Numbered from the stretch's first letter, positions 16,089-25,601 are shown. The stretch is DNA of 64,000 nucleotides from Sphaerisporangium rubeum (GCF_014207705.1 NZ_JACHIU010000001.1:1798001-1862000), one strand, 5' to 3'. Notes: generated by a model from the sequence alone, not told the origin. Numbers and translations: made by a program.

Positions 16089-17393
16089 ATGCCCGTCAGG
16101 GAGGTGGTGCTGTCGGCACCCGGCTGGCCGCCGGGTCTGGCCGGCAGGCGTGTCGCGGTGGTCAACTGGCGCGACCCGTGGCACCGTTCGGCCGGCGGCG
16201 CCGAGGCGTACGCCTGGGAGATCGGCCGCCGCCTCGCCGAGCAAGGCGCCGAGGTGACGTTCGTGACGGCCCGCGACGAGGGCCAGACCCGTGCGGACCG
16301 GGTGGACGGCATCGACATCGTGCGGATCGGCGGCGTCTTCACCGTCTATCCCCGCGTGCTGGCGTGGCTGGCCCGCCGCCGGTTCGACGCGGTGATCGAC
16401 TGCCAGAACGGCATCCCGTTCTTCACCCCCTGGGTCGTGCCGCGCCGCGTCCCGGTGGTGTGCGTCATGCACCACGTGCACGACGCGCAATTCGGCGTGC
16501 ACTTCCCCGGCTGGATGGCGCGGGCCGGACGGTTCCTCGAAGGCCCGGTGGCGCGGCACGTGTACCGGAACCGTGTGTGCGCCGCCGTGTCGCCGTCCAC
16601 CGTCGCGGCGATGCGGGACCGGCTCGGCTGGACCGGCCCGATCCACGTGGTGCCGAACGGCGGCGACCCACCCGTACCCGCGCCTGCGCCGCCGTCGGAA
16701 CAGCCGTCGCTGGTCTGCGTGGGCCGCCTCGTGGCGCACAAACGGGTCGAGCGGATCATCGAGGCCGCCGCGGCGCTGCGCGCCGAGTGGCCGGGGCTGG
16801 TGCTGCACATCGTCGGCCGCGGCCCCGAGGAGGACCGCCTCCGGCGGACGGCGGCGGATCTCGGGGACACGGTGCGCTTCCACGGGTTCGTCGGCGCGCA
16901 CGAGAAGGCGCGGCTGGTCGCCTCGTCCTGGCTGCACCTGTCCGCGTCCCAGGGGGAGGGCTGGGGCCTGAGCGTGCTGGAGGCGGCGGCCCTCGGGGTG
17001 CCGACGGTCGCCTACGATGTGGACGGCCTGCGCGACGCGGTGCGCGACGGCCGCACCGGCCGCCTGGTGCGCCACGGCGAGTCCCTGGAGACCGTGGCAG
17101 GCGCCATGCTCAAGGACGTCGCGGCCCGGCGCGCCGAGATCGCGGCCGAGTGCCGCGCCTGGTCGTCCCGCTTCGGCTGGGACGAGAGCACGCGGCGCAT
17201 GGCCAGGCTGCTCACACTCACCGACGTCGGCGATGGGGAGGCGTACGTGGTCAGGTACCGCACCGCGGCCACCGAGCGCGCCGTCGTCGTCGAATGCACC
17301 ACCCCCGAGCGGATCCGCGCGGCCGGCCTCGGCGAGATCCTGGAGATCCGTGCCGCGGGCCCGCAGGAGGTCCTGCTGGGCGAGCCGTGCTGA
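16089..17393 (+). CDS. Family 4 glycosyltransferase
   Basis: 434 aa from the ATG at 16089; the frame is open further upstream but that part lies inside the GT2 gene. The GT-B fold is recognised from the N-terminal 'HRSAGGAEAYAWEIGRRLAE' and the C-terminal 'VGRLVAHKRVERIIEAA' and 'SQGEGWGLSVLEAAALGVPT', where the Glu residues contact the nucleotide sugar. A C-terminal extension (~370-434) is not part of the core. This is similar in position and family to mycobacterial Rv0225. It is cytosolic and probably acts in assembly of a lipid-linked glycan. The following aftD-type gene starts within its last 7 bp. Confidence 0.88.
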   Translation: MPVREVVLSAPGWPPGLAGRRVAVVNWRDPWHRSAGGAEAYAWEIGRRLAEQGAEVTFVTARDEGQTRADRVDGIDIVRIGGVFTVYPRVLAWLARRRFDAVIDCQNGIPFFTPWVVPRRVPVVCVMHHVHDAQFGVHFPGWMARAGRFLEGPVARHVYRNRVCAAVSPSTVAAMRDRLGWTGPIHVVPNGGDPPVPAPAPPSEQPSLVCVGRLVAHKRVERIIEAAAALRAEWPGLVLHIVGRGPEEDRLRRTAADLGDTVRFHGFVGAHEKARLVASSWLHLSASQGEGWGLSVLEAAALGVPTVAYDVDGLRDAVRDGRTGRLVRHGESLETVAGAMLKDVAARRAEIAAECRAWSSRFGWDESTRRMARLLTLTDVGDGEAYVVRYRTAATERAVVVECTTPERIRAAGLGEILEIRAAGPQEVLLGEPC

Positions 17394-20300
17394 ACCGGCC
17401 ACACGCCGGTCCGGCAGGCCACGCCGAGCCGGCCGGTCCGCCGGCTGACGGCCACGCCGAGCCGGCGGCGTCCGCACCGGAGCGCCGTGATCCCGGGGTG
17501 GACGAACGGCTGCGCGGACGGCTGCACCGGCTGGCCTGCTCGCTGCTGCTGGTGACGCTCGCCATGCTGACCCAGCCGGGCCGGCTGATCAGCGACACCA
17601 AGATCGACCTGGCGATGACCCCGGCCGCGTTCCTCGGCCGTGCCGTCGAGCTGTGGGACACCGCGCAGTTCGGCCAGCTCCAGAACCAGGTGGCGGGCTA
17701 CCTGTTCCCCATGGGCCCGTTCTTCCTACTCGGCAGGACGGCCGGCCTGGACGGCTGGGTCGTGCAGCGGCTGTGGACGGCCCTGCTGCTCGTCCTGGCG
17801 TTCGCCGGCGCGGAACGCCTGATGGCGCGGCTCGGCGTCGGCACGCCGCGAACCCGGCTGATCGGCGCGCTGGCCTACGCGCTCGCGCCGCGCGCGCTCA
17901 CCATGGCCGGTGTGCTGTCGGCCGAGTTCCAGCCGGCCGCGCTGCTGCCGTGGATCATGCTGCCGCTGGTCACCGCGGCACTCGGCGGCAACCGCGTGAT
18001 CTGCGCGGCCCGCTCGGCGTTCGCGGTCGCGCTGTGCGGCGGGGTGAACGCCGCCGCCGTGGTCGCCGTGCTCGTGCTCCCCGGCCTGTACATCGTGACC
18101 AGGGACGCCTACCGCCTGCGCCTGCTCGCCTGGTGGGGGTTCGGCGTCGCGGCGGCCACCGTCTGGTGGACGCTGCCGCTGCTGCTGTTCTCCCGGTACG
18201 GCTTCTCGTTCCTCCCCTACACCGAGAGCGCCGGCACCACCACCGCCGTCACGTCCCTGCCGAACGTGCTGCGCGGCACCCCCGACTGGGTGTCGTGGAT
18301 CTACACCGGCGCCGGGCCGTCGGAGCCGGTCGGCTTCGAACTGGCCACCAGGCCGCTGCTCGTCGTCGCCACCTGCGTCGTCGCGGCCCTCGGCCTGGCC
18401 GGCCTGCTGCGAGCGGACCTGCGCGAACGCCGTTTCCTCGCTCTCGCCGTGCTCGCCGGCACGCTCATCGCGGTGAGCGGCCACATCAGCCTGCTTGAGC
18501 CGGGTTTCGCCGGTCACGTACGCGACCTGCTGGACGGCCCGCTCGCTCCGCTGCGCAACCTCCGCAAGTTCGACGCGGTCCTGCGGCTCCCCGTCGCGAT
18601 CGGCCTCGCGCACCTGCTCGCCACGGCCCGCCTCCCGCGGACGACCCGGGCCCGGCCCGTGCTCGCCGGGGTGGCCCTGGCCGCGCTCACCGTCACCGTC
18701 GTGCCGGCCGTCACGCTCGGCATGGCGGCGTCCGGGTCGCTGCGCGACATTCCGGACTACTGGCGGCAGGCCGCGAGCTGGCTGAACGACCACGCCGGCC
18801 GGCAGGGGGTGCTCGCCGTCCCCGGCTCGCGGTTCGGCGAGTACACCTGGGGCCGTCCCCTGGACGAGCCGTCCCAGCAACTGCTCACCGTGCGCTGGGC
18901 CCAGCGGCAGGTCGCCGCCGCCGGGTCGCTCGGCCTGGTCCGCCTGCTCGACGCCGTCGACCAGCGGCTCAGCACCGGGTACGGCTCCCCGGGGGCCGCT
19001 CCCGTGCTCGCGCGCATGGGGGTGCGCTATCTGCTGGTACGCAACGACCTCGACCGCCGCGAGCTGACCGGCGCCTGGCCGGCCCGCGTCCACCAGGCAC
19101 TGGACGCCTCACCGGGTCTCACCAAGGTCGCCGAGTTCGGCCCGCCGTCCGGCGGCGGGTGGACCGACGACGCGCTCGACGGGCTGGACCAGCGCTACCC
19201 CTCGCTGGAGGTGTACGAGGTCGCGGCGGCGGACCCGGCGGTGTCGCTGCTGCCGGCCGGCGACCTGACCCGGCTGTACGGCGGGCCCGAGGGTCTGCTG
19301 GCCCTCGCCGACCACGGCCTGCTCGGCCCCGGCCCGGTCGTCCTGAACGACGACGACGCGGCGGGGGCCGAGCCGCGCCAGGTGTTCGTCACCGACTCGC
19401 TGCGCAGGCGACAGCGTCAGTTCGGCGAGCTGCGCGTCTCCATCTCGCCGACCCTGACGGCGGGGGAGACCCCGCGCAGGGCCGGCGCGGTGGACGACTA
19501 CGTCGAGGACGACTGGAAACCGTACTGGGCCACCGCGCGCCTCCAGGGGGTCGCCGAGGTCTCCGCGTCGTCGTCGGCGTCCGGCCCGGAGGCGATCCGC
19601 GACCTGCACGTCGAAGGCGCGCTGCCGTACGCCGCCATCGACGGCGACCCGCGCACCGCCTGGCGCTCCGGCGGCTGGGGAGGCGCGAAGGGACAGTGGC
19701 TCAAGGTCGGCTTCGGCCGTCCGCTGGACGTGCCGGAGGCACGGGTCGCCTTCGTGGCCGACCCCGCGCTCGGCCCGTTCCCCGCCAGGGTCGCGGTGGA
19801 GACCGACGCCGGACGTCTGGAACAGGACGTCGCGGCGACCGGCGCGCCGCAGCGGCTCGCCGTCCCCAAGGGCCGCGCCACCTGGCTGCGGATCCAGGTG
19901 CTCGCCGTCGGCGGCACGCCGGACGCGGCGGGGGACGGCACCTCGGTCGCGATCTCCGAGCTGTCGGTGCCGGGCCTGCTGCCGTCCCGCACCATCGTCT
20001 CCCCGGTCGTCGACGTGCCGGAGAACGGCCAGGTCCTCACCCGGGCCCCGGAGGGTGCCGCCTGCGTCGAGGGGTCGACGCGGTGGGTCTGCTCGCCGTC
20101 GCTGGCGCGGCCGGGAGAGGAGGGCTACGCCTTCGACCACGAGTTCACCGCCGCCGCCGACGCCGAGCGGACCGTCTCGGGGTACGCCGTGCTGCGCGAC
20201 CCGGCCCTCGTCGACCGGTACACCCGGCCCGGCGGCCCGCCGGTGGTGCGCGGGTCGAGCGCCTGGTCCGGCGACCCGGCGGTCCAGCCGCGTTCGGCGT

Positions 20301-21706
20301 TCGACGGCGACCCCGCCACCACGTGGGTGACCTCGGACGACGACACCTCGCCTGAGCTGACAATCGCCTGGGAGGGCCGGCGCGACATCAGCCGCCTCAC
20401 GGTGCGCAGGCCGCCGACCGCGCGGCCCCCGACCTCGGTCATCGTCACCGGGTCGAGCGGCGCGGTACGCGGCGGCTGGATCGGCGACGACGGAGTGGTG
20501 CGGTTCCCGCCGCTGCGCACCGACCGGCTGGCCCTGCGGTTCGCCGGCCCCGGGTCCCTGCAGGTCGGCGAGGTCGTGGTCCCCGGTGTCGACCCGCTTC
20601 CCGGCGCCTCGCGCGACCGGTTCACGCTGCGGTGCGGCCTCGGCCCCACGCTCCTGGTCAACGGCACGCAGCTGCGCAGCCGTGCCGAAGGCACGTTCGG
20701 CGACGTGCTGGCCGGACGTCCCCTGCGGTACGTCACCTGCGGCCCGGCGCCTGTCGTGGCGGGCCGCAACCACGTGATCGTCTCGCCGCTCGACCCGTTC
20801 CGGGTGGACTCCGCGGTGCTCGCCGGCGCCGCCGTGGCCCGCCTGCCGCACACCGGTACCGCCGTGGCGCGCGACCTCACCGGCACCACCCGCACCGTGG
20901 ACGTGACCGCGCCGGACGCGTCGTACCTGGTGGTCGCGGAGAACCACAACCCCGGCTGGCGCGCCACCGCCGGCGGACAGGTGCTGGAACCGGTGCGGAT
21001 CGACGGCTGGCGTCAGGGGTGGGCCGTCCCCGCGGGCTTCTCCGGACGGGTCACGCTGACCTTCACCCCGGACGCGCCGTTCCGGTGGACCCTTCTCGGC
21101 GGCGCCGGCGCGCTGGTGGCGGTGCTGTTCTTCGCGCTGCTGCGGGTCGTCGGCCGCCGGCGCGCCGACGCGGGCCGATGGGACGGCGCGGGCCGGGCCA
21201 CGGTCCTTCTGGCGTCGGCGGCGGCGGGGCTGTGGGCCGCGGGACTCGCGGGCCTGGTGGTGGCGCCGCTGTGCGCCTGGCTGTTCACGCGCGCCGGTCC
21301 CCGGCGCTCCGCCGTGTGGGTCCCGGCGGCCGCGCTGGTCGTCTCCGGGGTCGTGCTCGCCTACGGCGCAGGACCGCTGTTCACCGACGTGCTGCCGCAG
21401 CTGCTCGCGCTTCCCGTGCTCGGCGCGCTGCTCGCCGTGCTCGCGCGGTCAGGCGGCGCGGCGGGGGAGGCGGCGGCCGAGCAGGCGGAACGGCTCCTCG
21501 ACGGCGAAGTGGGAGATCGTGGCGACGGCCACCGTGACCAGGCAGACGACCGTCAGGACGGCCCAGAACCCGCCGGTGCGCGGCTCAAGCCCGAGCGTGC
21601 GGTACAGGATCGCGATCACGAAGACGTGCCACAGGAAGACACTGTAGGAGATCCGGCCGAGGAAGGCAGGCACGGGGCCGCCGAGGACCCGGCTCCCCGC
21701 CGTTGA
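17387..21706 (+). CDS. aftD: AftD-type alpha-(1->3)-arabinofuranosyltransferase (DUF3367)
   Basis: 1439 aa from the GTG at 17387, overlapping the GT4 gene by 7 bp; mycobacterial AftD is about 1400 aa. The N-terminal ~420 residues hold about 11 helices with the GT-C loop 'GRLISDTKIDLAMTP' and the segment 'LAYALAPRALTMAGV'. The large outer part contains at least two discoidin/F5-8C-like sandwiches ('AIDGDPRTAWRSGGWGG' near 750 and 'AFDGDPATTWVTSDDD' near 970), then four C-terminal helices. AftD adds arabinofuranose from decaprenyl-phospho-arabinose to arabinan. The last ~85 residues are charged and low in complexity and lie opposite the acyltransferase gene, so the functional end may be near 21450. 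In a non-mycolate organism the acceptor may be another arabinose-containing polymer. Confidence 0.85.
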   Translation: MLNRPHAGPAGHAEPAGPPADGHAEPAASAPERRDPGVDERLRGRLHRLACSLLLVTLAMLTQPGRLISDTKIDLAMTPAAFLGRAVELWDTAQFGQLQNQVAGYLFPMGPFFLLGRTAGLDGWVVQRLWTALLLVLAFAGAERLMARLGVGTPRTRLIGALAYALAPRALTMAGVLSAEFQPAALLPWIMLPLVTAALGGNRVICAARSAFAVALCGGVNAAAVVAVLVLPGLYIVTRDAYRLRLLAWWGFGVAAATVWWTLPLLLFSRYGFSFLPYTESAGTTTAVTSLPNVLRGTPDWVSWIYTGAGPSEPVGFELATRPLLVVATCVVAALGLAGLLRADLRERRFLALAVLAGTLIAVSGHISLLEPGFAGHVRDLLDGPLAPLRNLRKFDAVLRLPVAIGLAHLLATARLPRTTRARPVLAGVALAALTVTVVPAVTLGMAASGSLRDIPDYWRQAASWLNDHAGRQGVLAVPGSRFGEYTWGRPLDEPSQQLLTVRWAQRQVAAAGSLGLVRLLDAVDQRLSTGYGSPGAAPVLARMGVRYLLVRNDLDRRELTGAWPARVHQALDASPGLTKVAEFGPPSGGGWTDDALDGLDQRYPSLEVYEVAAADPAVSLLPAGDLTRLYGGPEGLLALADHGLLGPGPVVLNDDDAAGAEPRQVFVTDSLRRRQRQFGELRVSISPTLTAGETPRRAGAVDDYVEDDWKPYWATARLQGVAEVSASSSASGPEAIRDLHVEGALPYAAIDGDPRTAWRSGGWGGAKGQWLKVGFGRPLDVPEARVAFVADPALGPFPARVAVETDAGRLEQDVAATGAPQRLAVPKGRATWLRIQVLAVGGTPDAAGDGTSVAISELSVPGLLPSRTIVSPVVDVPENGQVLTRAPEGAACVEGSTRWVCSPSLARPGEEGYAFDHEFTAAADAERTVSGYAVLRDPALVDRYTRPGGPPVVRGSSAWSGDPAVQPRSAFDGDPATTWVTSDDDTSPELTIAWEGRRDISRLTVRRPPTARPPTSVIVTGSSGAVRGGWIGDDGVVRFPPLRTDRLALRFAGPGSLQVGEVVVPGVDPLPGASRDRFTLRCGLGPTLLVNGTQLRSRAEGTFGDVLAGRPLRYVTCGPAPVVAGRNHVIVSPLDPFRVDSAVLAGAAVARLPHTGTAVARDLTGTTRTVDVTAPDASYLVVAENHNPGWRATAGGQVLEPVRIDGWRQGWAVPAGFSGRVTLTFTPDAPFRWTLLGGAGALVAVLFFALLRVVGRRRADAGRWDGAGRATVLLASAAAGLWAAGLAGLVVAPLCAWLFTRAGPRRSAVWVPAAALVVSGVVLAYGAGPLFTDVLPQLLALPVLGALLAVLARSGGAAGEAAAEQAERLLDGEVGDRGDGHRDQADDRQDGPEPAGARLKPERAVQDRDHEDVPQEDTVGDPAEEGRHGAAEDPAPRR

Positions 21707-22678
21707 CCAAGCGAGCGGCGCTACCGCGAACACCGCGATCACGGCGTACAGCACGGTGCGGAAGAACGCCGTCCAGAACGTGTCGAACCCCAGCACACGC
21801 GGCCCGGTGAGCTCGGTGCACGCGATGACGTACGCCAGTCCCGCGATCACCCAGCACGTCCCGGCCGACCCCGCGACCGTGCGGCAGAACCGGCGCACCG
21901 GCCCGTCGCCGTGCTCGGTCCCGGCCCACGCCGCGACCACGGCCAGCATCATGCCGGGGCAGAACCAGATCCAGTACCGCGCCACGAACGTCCCCGCGAG
22001 CGGACGCCACGCCGGCACGTAGACGAACAGCAGGTACAGCAGGGACAGCGCCGTGAACCCGCCGAGCACCAGCAGCGCGCGCCGCGCTCGCGCCGCCGGG
22101 TCCGCCGCGGCCGACAGCCGCGCCACGACCCACGCCATGACCGGCAGCGTGAGGTAGAACGCGGCCTCCACCGCCAGCGTCCACATCTGGTACAGCCCTT
22201 CCGGCCCTGAGCCGCGCCACCACGGGTCCGGGTCGTACGGCGGCAGCAGCAGGAACCACTGGGCCCACGTCCACGGCGACCGGGTGTGCTGCGGGCTGAA
22301 GACCAGCAGCGCCGCCGTCACCACCACCCAGTACGCCGGCAGCACCCGCAGGGCCCGGCGTGCCAGGTAGCCGCCGAGGTGCGGTCCCGGGGTGCCGCGC
22401 AGCAGCGCGTCGGCCCACGGCCGGTACAGCAGCAGCCCCGACAGCAGGAAGAAGACGGCCACCCCCGCGTCGCCGCGGGACAGCAGCCACCCGGTCGCCG
22501 AGTCCTGGAACGCGACGCCGGTGGTGGCGGCGACGTGCAGGAGCAGCACGCCGAGCGCGGCGACGGCGCGCATGCCGTCCAGCGCGGGCCGGTACCCGTC
22601 AGGCGAGGCGTCGAGCGGCCCGGACCGCCGTTCACTGATCGTCTCCGCCACCCTGGCCACCTCGCGTAGGATTTGCAC
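21449..22678 (-). CDS. Acyltransferase family 3 (OafA/YrhL-like) membrane protein
   Basis: 409 aa with about 10 helices. 'YRPALDGMRAVAALGVLLLH' is the family signature, with the conserved His in 'LLLHVAATT', and 'GVAVFFLLSGLLLYRPW' follows. These enzymes O-acylate (acetylate or succinylate) surface polysaccharides using a cytosolic acyl donor. The start used is a GTG at 22678; GTG codons slightly downstream are alternatives. It is convergent with the AftD-type gene, with a 258-bp tail overlap, and divergent from the DUF3068 gene. The mycobacterial Rv0228 acyltransferase occupies a similar neighbourhood. Confidence 0.88.
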   Translation of the reverse strand: MQILREVARVAETISERRSGPLDASPDGYRPALDGMRAVAALGVLLLHVAATTGVAFQDSATGWLLSRGDAGVAVFFLLSGLLLYRPWADALLRGTPGPHLGGYLARRALRVLPAYWVVVTAALLVFSPQHTRSPWTWAQWFLLLPPYDPDPWWRGSGPEGLYQMWTLAVEAAFYLTLPVMAWVVARLSAAADPAARARRALLVLGGFTALSLLYLLFVYVPAWRPLAGTFVARYWIWFCPGMMLAVVAAWAGTEHGDGPVRRFCRTVAGSAGTCWVIAGLAYVIACTELTGPRVLGFDTFWTAFFRTVLYAVIAVFAVAPLAWSTAGSRVLGGPVPAFLGRISYSVFLWHVFVIAILYRTLGLEPRTGGFWAVLTVVCLVTVAVATISHFAVEEPFRLLGRRLPRRAA

Positions 22679-22741
22679 ACTGTAGCGAACCGCATGGTGA
22701 TTCCCCAGGTCCCCGTGGTGCGGGCTCGGCGGGGGAGGCGC

Positions 22742-23719
22742 ATGAGGCGATCGGCGGCGGTGGTCCTCGTCATGCTCGGCGCGTTCCTGCTGAGCGGCGC
22801 GGCGCTCACGCGGTTCTACGTCGCCGAGCGGGTGCTCGGCGCGCGGCCCGACGTGTACGCCGTGGTGGAGACCGAGGCGCGCGGTGCGACGTACTTCGAC
22901 CCCGGCACGGCCACGGTGCGCACCGGCACGCTGCGCGGCACCACCACGCTGCGCGGCGACGTCGGCGCGAGCGGCCCCCGCCGGGTCGTGTGGGACGCGT
23001 TCACCGAGGTCGCGGCGGCGGACGGCTCACTGGTCTCCTACCGGCAGGAACGCGCGGCGTTCGACCGGCGCTCCGGCGTGGCGCTCGGCTGCTGCGGCGA
23101 GTCCGCCGAGGGCCGTCCCGCCACGCACTCGGGCCTGGTGTTCCGCTGGCCCTACGGCACCGCTCCCCGGGACACCTCCCTGTGGGACGTCACGACGCGC
23201 CGCGCGCACCCGGCGCGCTTCGCCGGCGCGGAGGTCGTCGAGGGCCTTGTCGTGTACCGCTTCGTCAGCGAGGTCCCTCCGACCGCGATCTCCTCGCGCG
23301 GCCTTCCGCCTCGCCTGCTCGGGGTGGCGCCGCGCGCCGCCGGACGTGCGGACGTCCCCGTCACCCTGTGGGCCGCCGCGACGCGCACGTACTGGGTGGA
23401 ACCGGTCACCGGCACCCCGGTGCGGGCCGAGGAGCGGGTGCGGCAGGCGTACCGCACCGCCGACGGCCGCGAACGTCTGACCGTGCTGGACGGCACCCTG
23501 GCGTACACCGCCGCGCAGGTGGCGGTGAGCACCGCCGAGGCACGCGCCGAGCTCGGCAGGGTCCGCGTCCTCACCGGCACGGTCCCCACGGCCGGGGTCG
23601 TCGGCGGCGGCGTGGCGCTGGCCGCGGGTGCCGTCCTCGCGTCGCTCACCCGCGGAGGACGTGCGAAGGCCGGCGCGGCGCCGGAGTCACGCATGGCCGC
23701 GGCCTCGGGTTCCACATGA
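22742..23719 (+). CDS. DUF3068 membrane protein (PorA-like family), copy 1
   Basis: 325 aa from the ATG at 22742 (GGGGGAGG 5-12 bp upstream). One helix at each end (about 5-25 and 285-305) brackets a ~260-residue extracytoplasmic domain. Family marks visible are 'LTRFYVAERVL' after the first helix, 'SYRQERAAFDRRSGVALGCC' with a CC pair, and 'TYWVEPVTGTPVRAEERV'. DUF3068 proteins are often labelled PorA-like porins, but evidence for that function is thin. A paralogue lies at 24600. The neighbours (AftD, acyltransferase, methyltransferase) tie it to envelope assembly, as for mycobacterial Rv0227c. Confidence 0.82.
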   Translation: MRRSAAVVLVMLGAFLLSGAALTRFYVAERVLGARPDVYAVVETEARGATYFDPGTATVRTGTLRGTTTLRGDVGASGPRRVVWDAFTEVAAADGSLVSYRQERAAFDRRSGVALGCCGESAEGRPATHSGLVFRWPYGTAPRDTSLWDVTTRRAHPARFAGAEVVEGLVVYRFVSEVPPTAISSRGLPPRLLGVAPRAAGRADVPVTLWAAATRTYWVEPVTGTPVRAEERVRQAYRTADGRERLTVLDGTLAYTAAQVAVSTAEARAELGRVRVLTGTVPTAGVVGGGVALAAGAVLASLTRGGRAKAGAAPESRMAAASGST

Positions 23720-23733
23720 GGCCGGCGCTGAGG

Positions 23734-24465
23734 TCAGCGCCGCCGCAGCACCAGCATCAGGTTCCACGTCAGGAACTCACGCACCACAGGCACCCGCACC
23801 AGGGGCCGGGTCCAGGTCGGCAGGTAGCGTGGCGCGGCGGCCAGCACCGTCACGTCCTCGCGGCGGGAGACCCATCGCAGCGCGGCGGCGACCGACACGG
23901 GGAAGAGGCTGGCGCCGTAGCGGTTCTTCGGCGCGGCGCCGTGCGCGCGTTCGTACCTGCGGGCCGCGCGGTGTCCCCCGAGGTAGTGCCACGGCGAGGT
24001 CTCGTGGCCACCCCACGGCGACAGCCAGTTGGTGAACGCCAGGTACACGACGCCACCCGGCCGGGTGACCCGCACCATCTCGGCCGCCATCCGCCACGGG
24101 TCCGGCACGTGCTCCAGCACGTTGGACGAGAAGCACACGTCCACCGCCGCGTCCCGCACCGGCAGGTCCAGCGCGCTGCCGAGCACGCCACCCGGCTCGC
24201 CGCGTGCTCCCGCCAGCTCACCGGCGTCCGCGTCCAGGCGCGCGCACCGCGCGCCTGCGGCCTCGAAGGAGCGTGCGAAGTAGCCGGGTCCGCCGCCGAC
24301 GTCCAGCACCGTGCGTCCCCGCAGCGGCGTGTACCGTTCGAGCTGCGCGGTGGTGTCGGCGGCCAGGAGTGTGTAGTAGCCGTCCTGGTCGAGCTGTTCG
24401 GTGGTGAACGCGCGGAACAGCCGGACCGAGCGGCCGAGGCCGTCCGCCGGGTGTGCGGCGGGCAT
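23734..24465 (-). CDS. Class I SAM-dependent methyltransferase
   Basis: 243 aa from the ATG at 24465. Motif I is 'VLDVGGGPGYFARSF', the post-I acid lies in 'CARLDADAGE', and 'AAVDVCFSSNVLEHVPDPW' gives motif II. The C-terminal half is Trp/Tyr-rich and basic. It resembles the Rv0224c-type methyltransferase found with DUF3068 and GT4 genes in mycobacteria, suggesting methylation of a glycan or glycolipid. Its stop lies 14 bp from the stop of DUF3068 copy 1 (convergent), and it is divergent from copy 2. Confidence 0.87.
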   Translation of the reverse strand: MPAAHPADGLGRSVRLFRAFTTEQLDQDGYYTLLAADTTAQLERYTPLRGRTVLDVGGGPGYFARSFEAAGARCARLDADAGELAGARGEPGGVLGSALDLPVRDAAVDVCFSSNVLEHVPDPWRMAAEMVRVTRPGGVVYLAFTNWLSPWGGHETSPWHYLGGHRAARRYERAHGAAPKNRYGASLFPVSVAAALRWVSRREDVTVLAAAPRYLPTWTRPLVRVPVVREFLTWNLMLVLRRR

Positions 24466-24599
24466 CAAGTAGAACTCGTTTCTATCGATTTGGCGGCGGC
24501 GTGGTGACGCGAGCCATCCCGAGGAATACCATCACCGGCAACATACGCGCTATTCGACATGGTGTCTCAGTACGGACGCCATGTCACCCGGAGGATCGG

Positions 24600-25535
24600 A
24601 TGCGGCGAATCACTATCACCGGTGTCGTGCTCATCGCGATCGGAGCCTTCCTCGTCACCCTCGCGCCACTGGTGCGGTTCTACGCGGCCGGCCGGCTGAT
24701 CGCGGCGCCGGCGGACCAGTACGGCATCACCAAGCTGCGTGCCGACAACGCGCGGTACTTCAGCAAAGGGGACCTGAAGGTCCTCACCGGGAACCTCGAC
24801 ATCACGGTGACCACCCGCGGCGACGTCGAGGCCGCCAAGGGGGACGACGTCGTGTGGGACGAGTTCACCGCGGTGAACGACGTCAGCAACGACAAGGAGG
24901 GCATCTCGTACGCGCAGCGCCGCAGCGCGTTCAACAAGTTCACCGGCGCCGGGGTGGACTGCTGCGGCGCCAGTGTGGAGAAGGAGCCGGTCAAGCTGTC
25001 CGGCCAGATCTATCTGTTCCCGTTCGACACGCAGAAGCGGACCTATCCGGTGTTCAACGCCTCCGTCCGCCAGGCGTACGACGCGAGGTTCACCGGCGAG
25101 GACACGATCAACGGCGTCCAGGTCTACAAGTTCGAGCAGACCGTCCCGCCGACCAAGGTCGAGACGCTGACCGCGCCGGCCAAGGTGCTCGGCATGACGC
25201 AGACCGGCGACGTGCAGGTGGACCGCTGGTACGACGGCACCATCACCTACTGGGTCGAACCGGTCAGCGGCACCCCCGTGCAGCAGGAGCAGCGCCGCCA
25301 CGAGGTGCTGAAGACGCAGGACGGCGTGGAGCGCTCGGTGGCGTTCGTCGCGACGGCCAAGTACACGCCGCAGAGCGTCGGCGAGCTGATGGACAAGGCG
25401 CTGGACGCCAAGAGCCGGATCAACACGCTCAGGACGACCGTGCCGGTGGCCCTGCTCGCGGTGGGCCTGCTGTTCATCGCCGCCGGCGCGCTCCTCGCCG
25501 CGCGGCGGCCCCGCTCCGGCAGCCACGCGGCCTGA
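24600..25535 (+). CDS. DUF3068 membrane protein (PorA-like family), copy 2
   Basis: 311 aa from the ATG at 24600 with GGAGG 6 bp upstream; the open frame before it has no ribosome site. It shares with copy 1 the helix-domain-helix layout, 'APLVRFYAAGRL', 'YAQRRSAFNKFTGAGVDCCG' (again a CC pair) and 'TYWVEPVSGTPVQQEQRR'. The C-terminal helix is about 280-300. The two copies differ widely in the middle, so the duplication is old. Strong codon bias and a clear terminator suggest good expression. Possible outer-layer or trafficking protein; function unproven. Confidence 0.82.
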   Translation: MRRITITGVVLIAIGAFLVTLAPLVRFYAAGRLIAAPADQYGITKLRADNARYFSKGDLKVLTGNLDITVTTRGDVEAAKGDDVVWDEFTAVNDVSNDKEGISYAQRRSAFNKFTGAGVDCCGASVEKEPVKLSGQIYLFPFDTQKRTYPVFNASVRQAYDARFTGEDTINGVQVYKFEQTVPPTKVETLTAPAKVLGMTQTGDVQVDRWYDGTITYWVEPVSGTPVQQEQRRHEVLKTQDGVERSVAFVATAKYTPQSVGELMDKALDAKSRINTLRTTVPVALLAVGLLFIAAGALLAARRPRSGSHAA

Positions 25536-25568
25536 GGCGGCCCGCACCACGGCGGCCAATCGACGGTG

Positions 25569-25601
25569 AAATGGCCGGGGGATCGATTCCCTCGGCCATT
25601 T
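25569..25601 (+). terminator. Rho-independent terminator after DUF3068 copy 2
   Basis: A 9-bp stem AAATGGCCG/CGGCCATTT (25569-25577 with 25593-25601) is followed by a T-rich run, 34 bp past the stop codon. It is one of the few terminators here with a real T tract. Confidence 0.75.

Noticed and set aside
16178-17386. Upstream part of the very long frame that contains the AftD gene
   Set aside because: This stretch is out of frame with, and lies inside, the GT4 gene. Protein-like sequence begins only at the GTG at 17387.
19109-20947. 612-aa minus-strand frame opposite the AftD-type gene
   Set aside because: Arg/Gly/His-rich with no recognisable domain; the plus strand has clear discoidin-like domains here.
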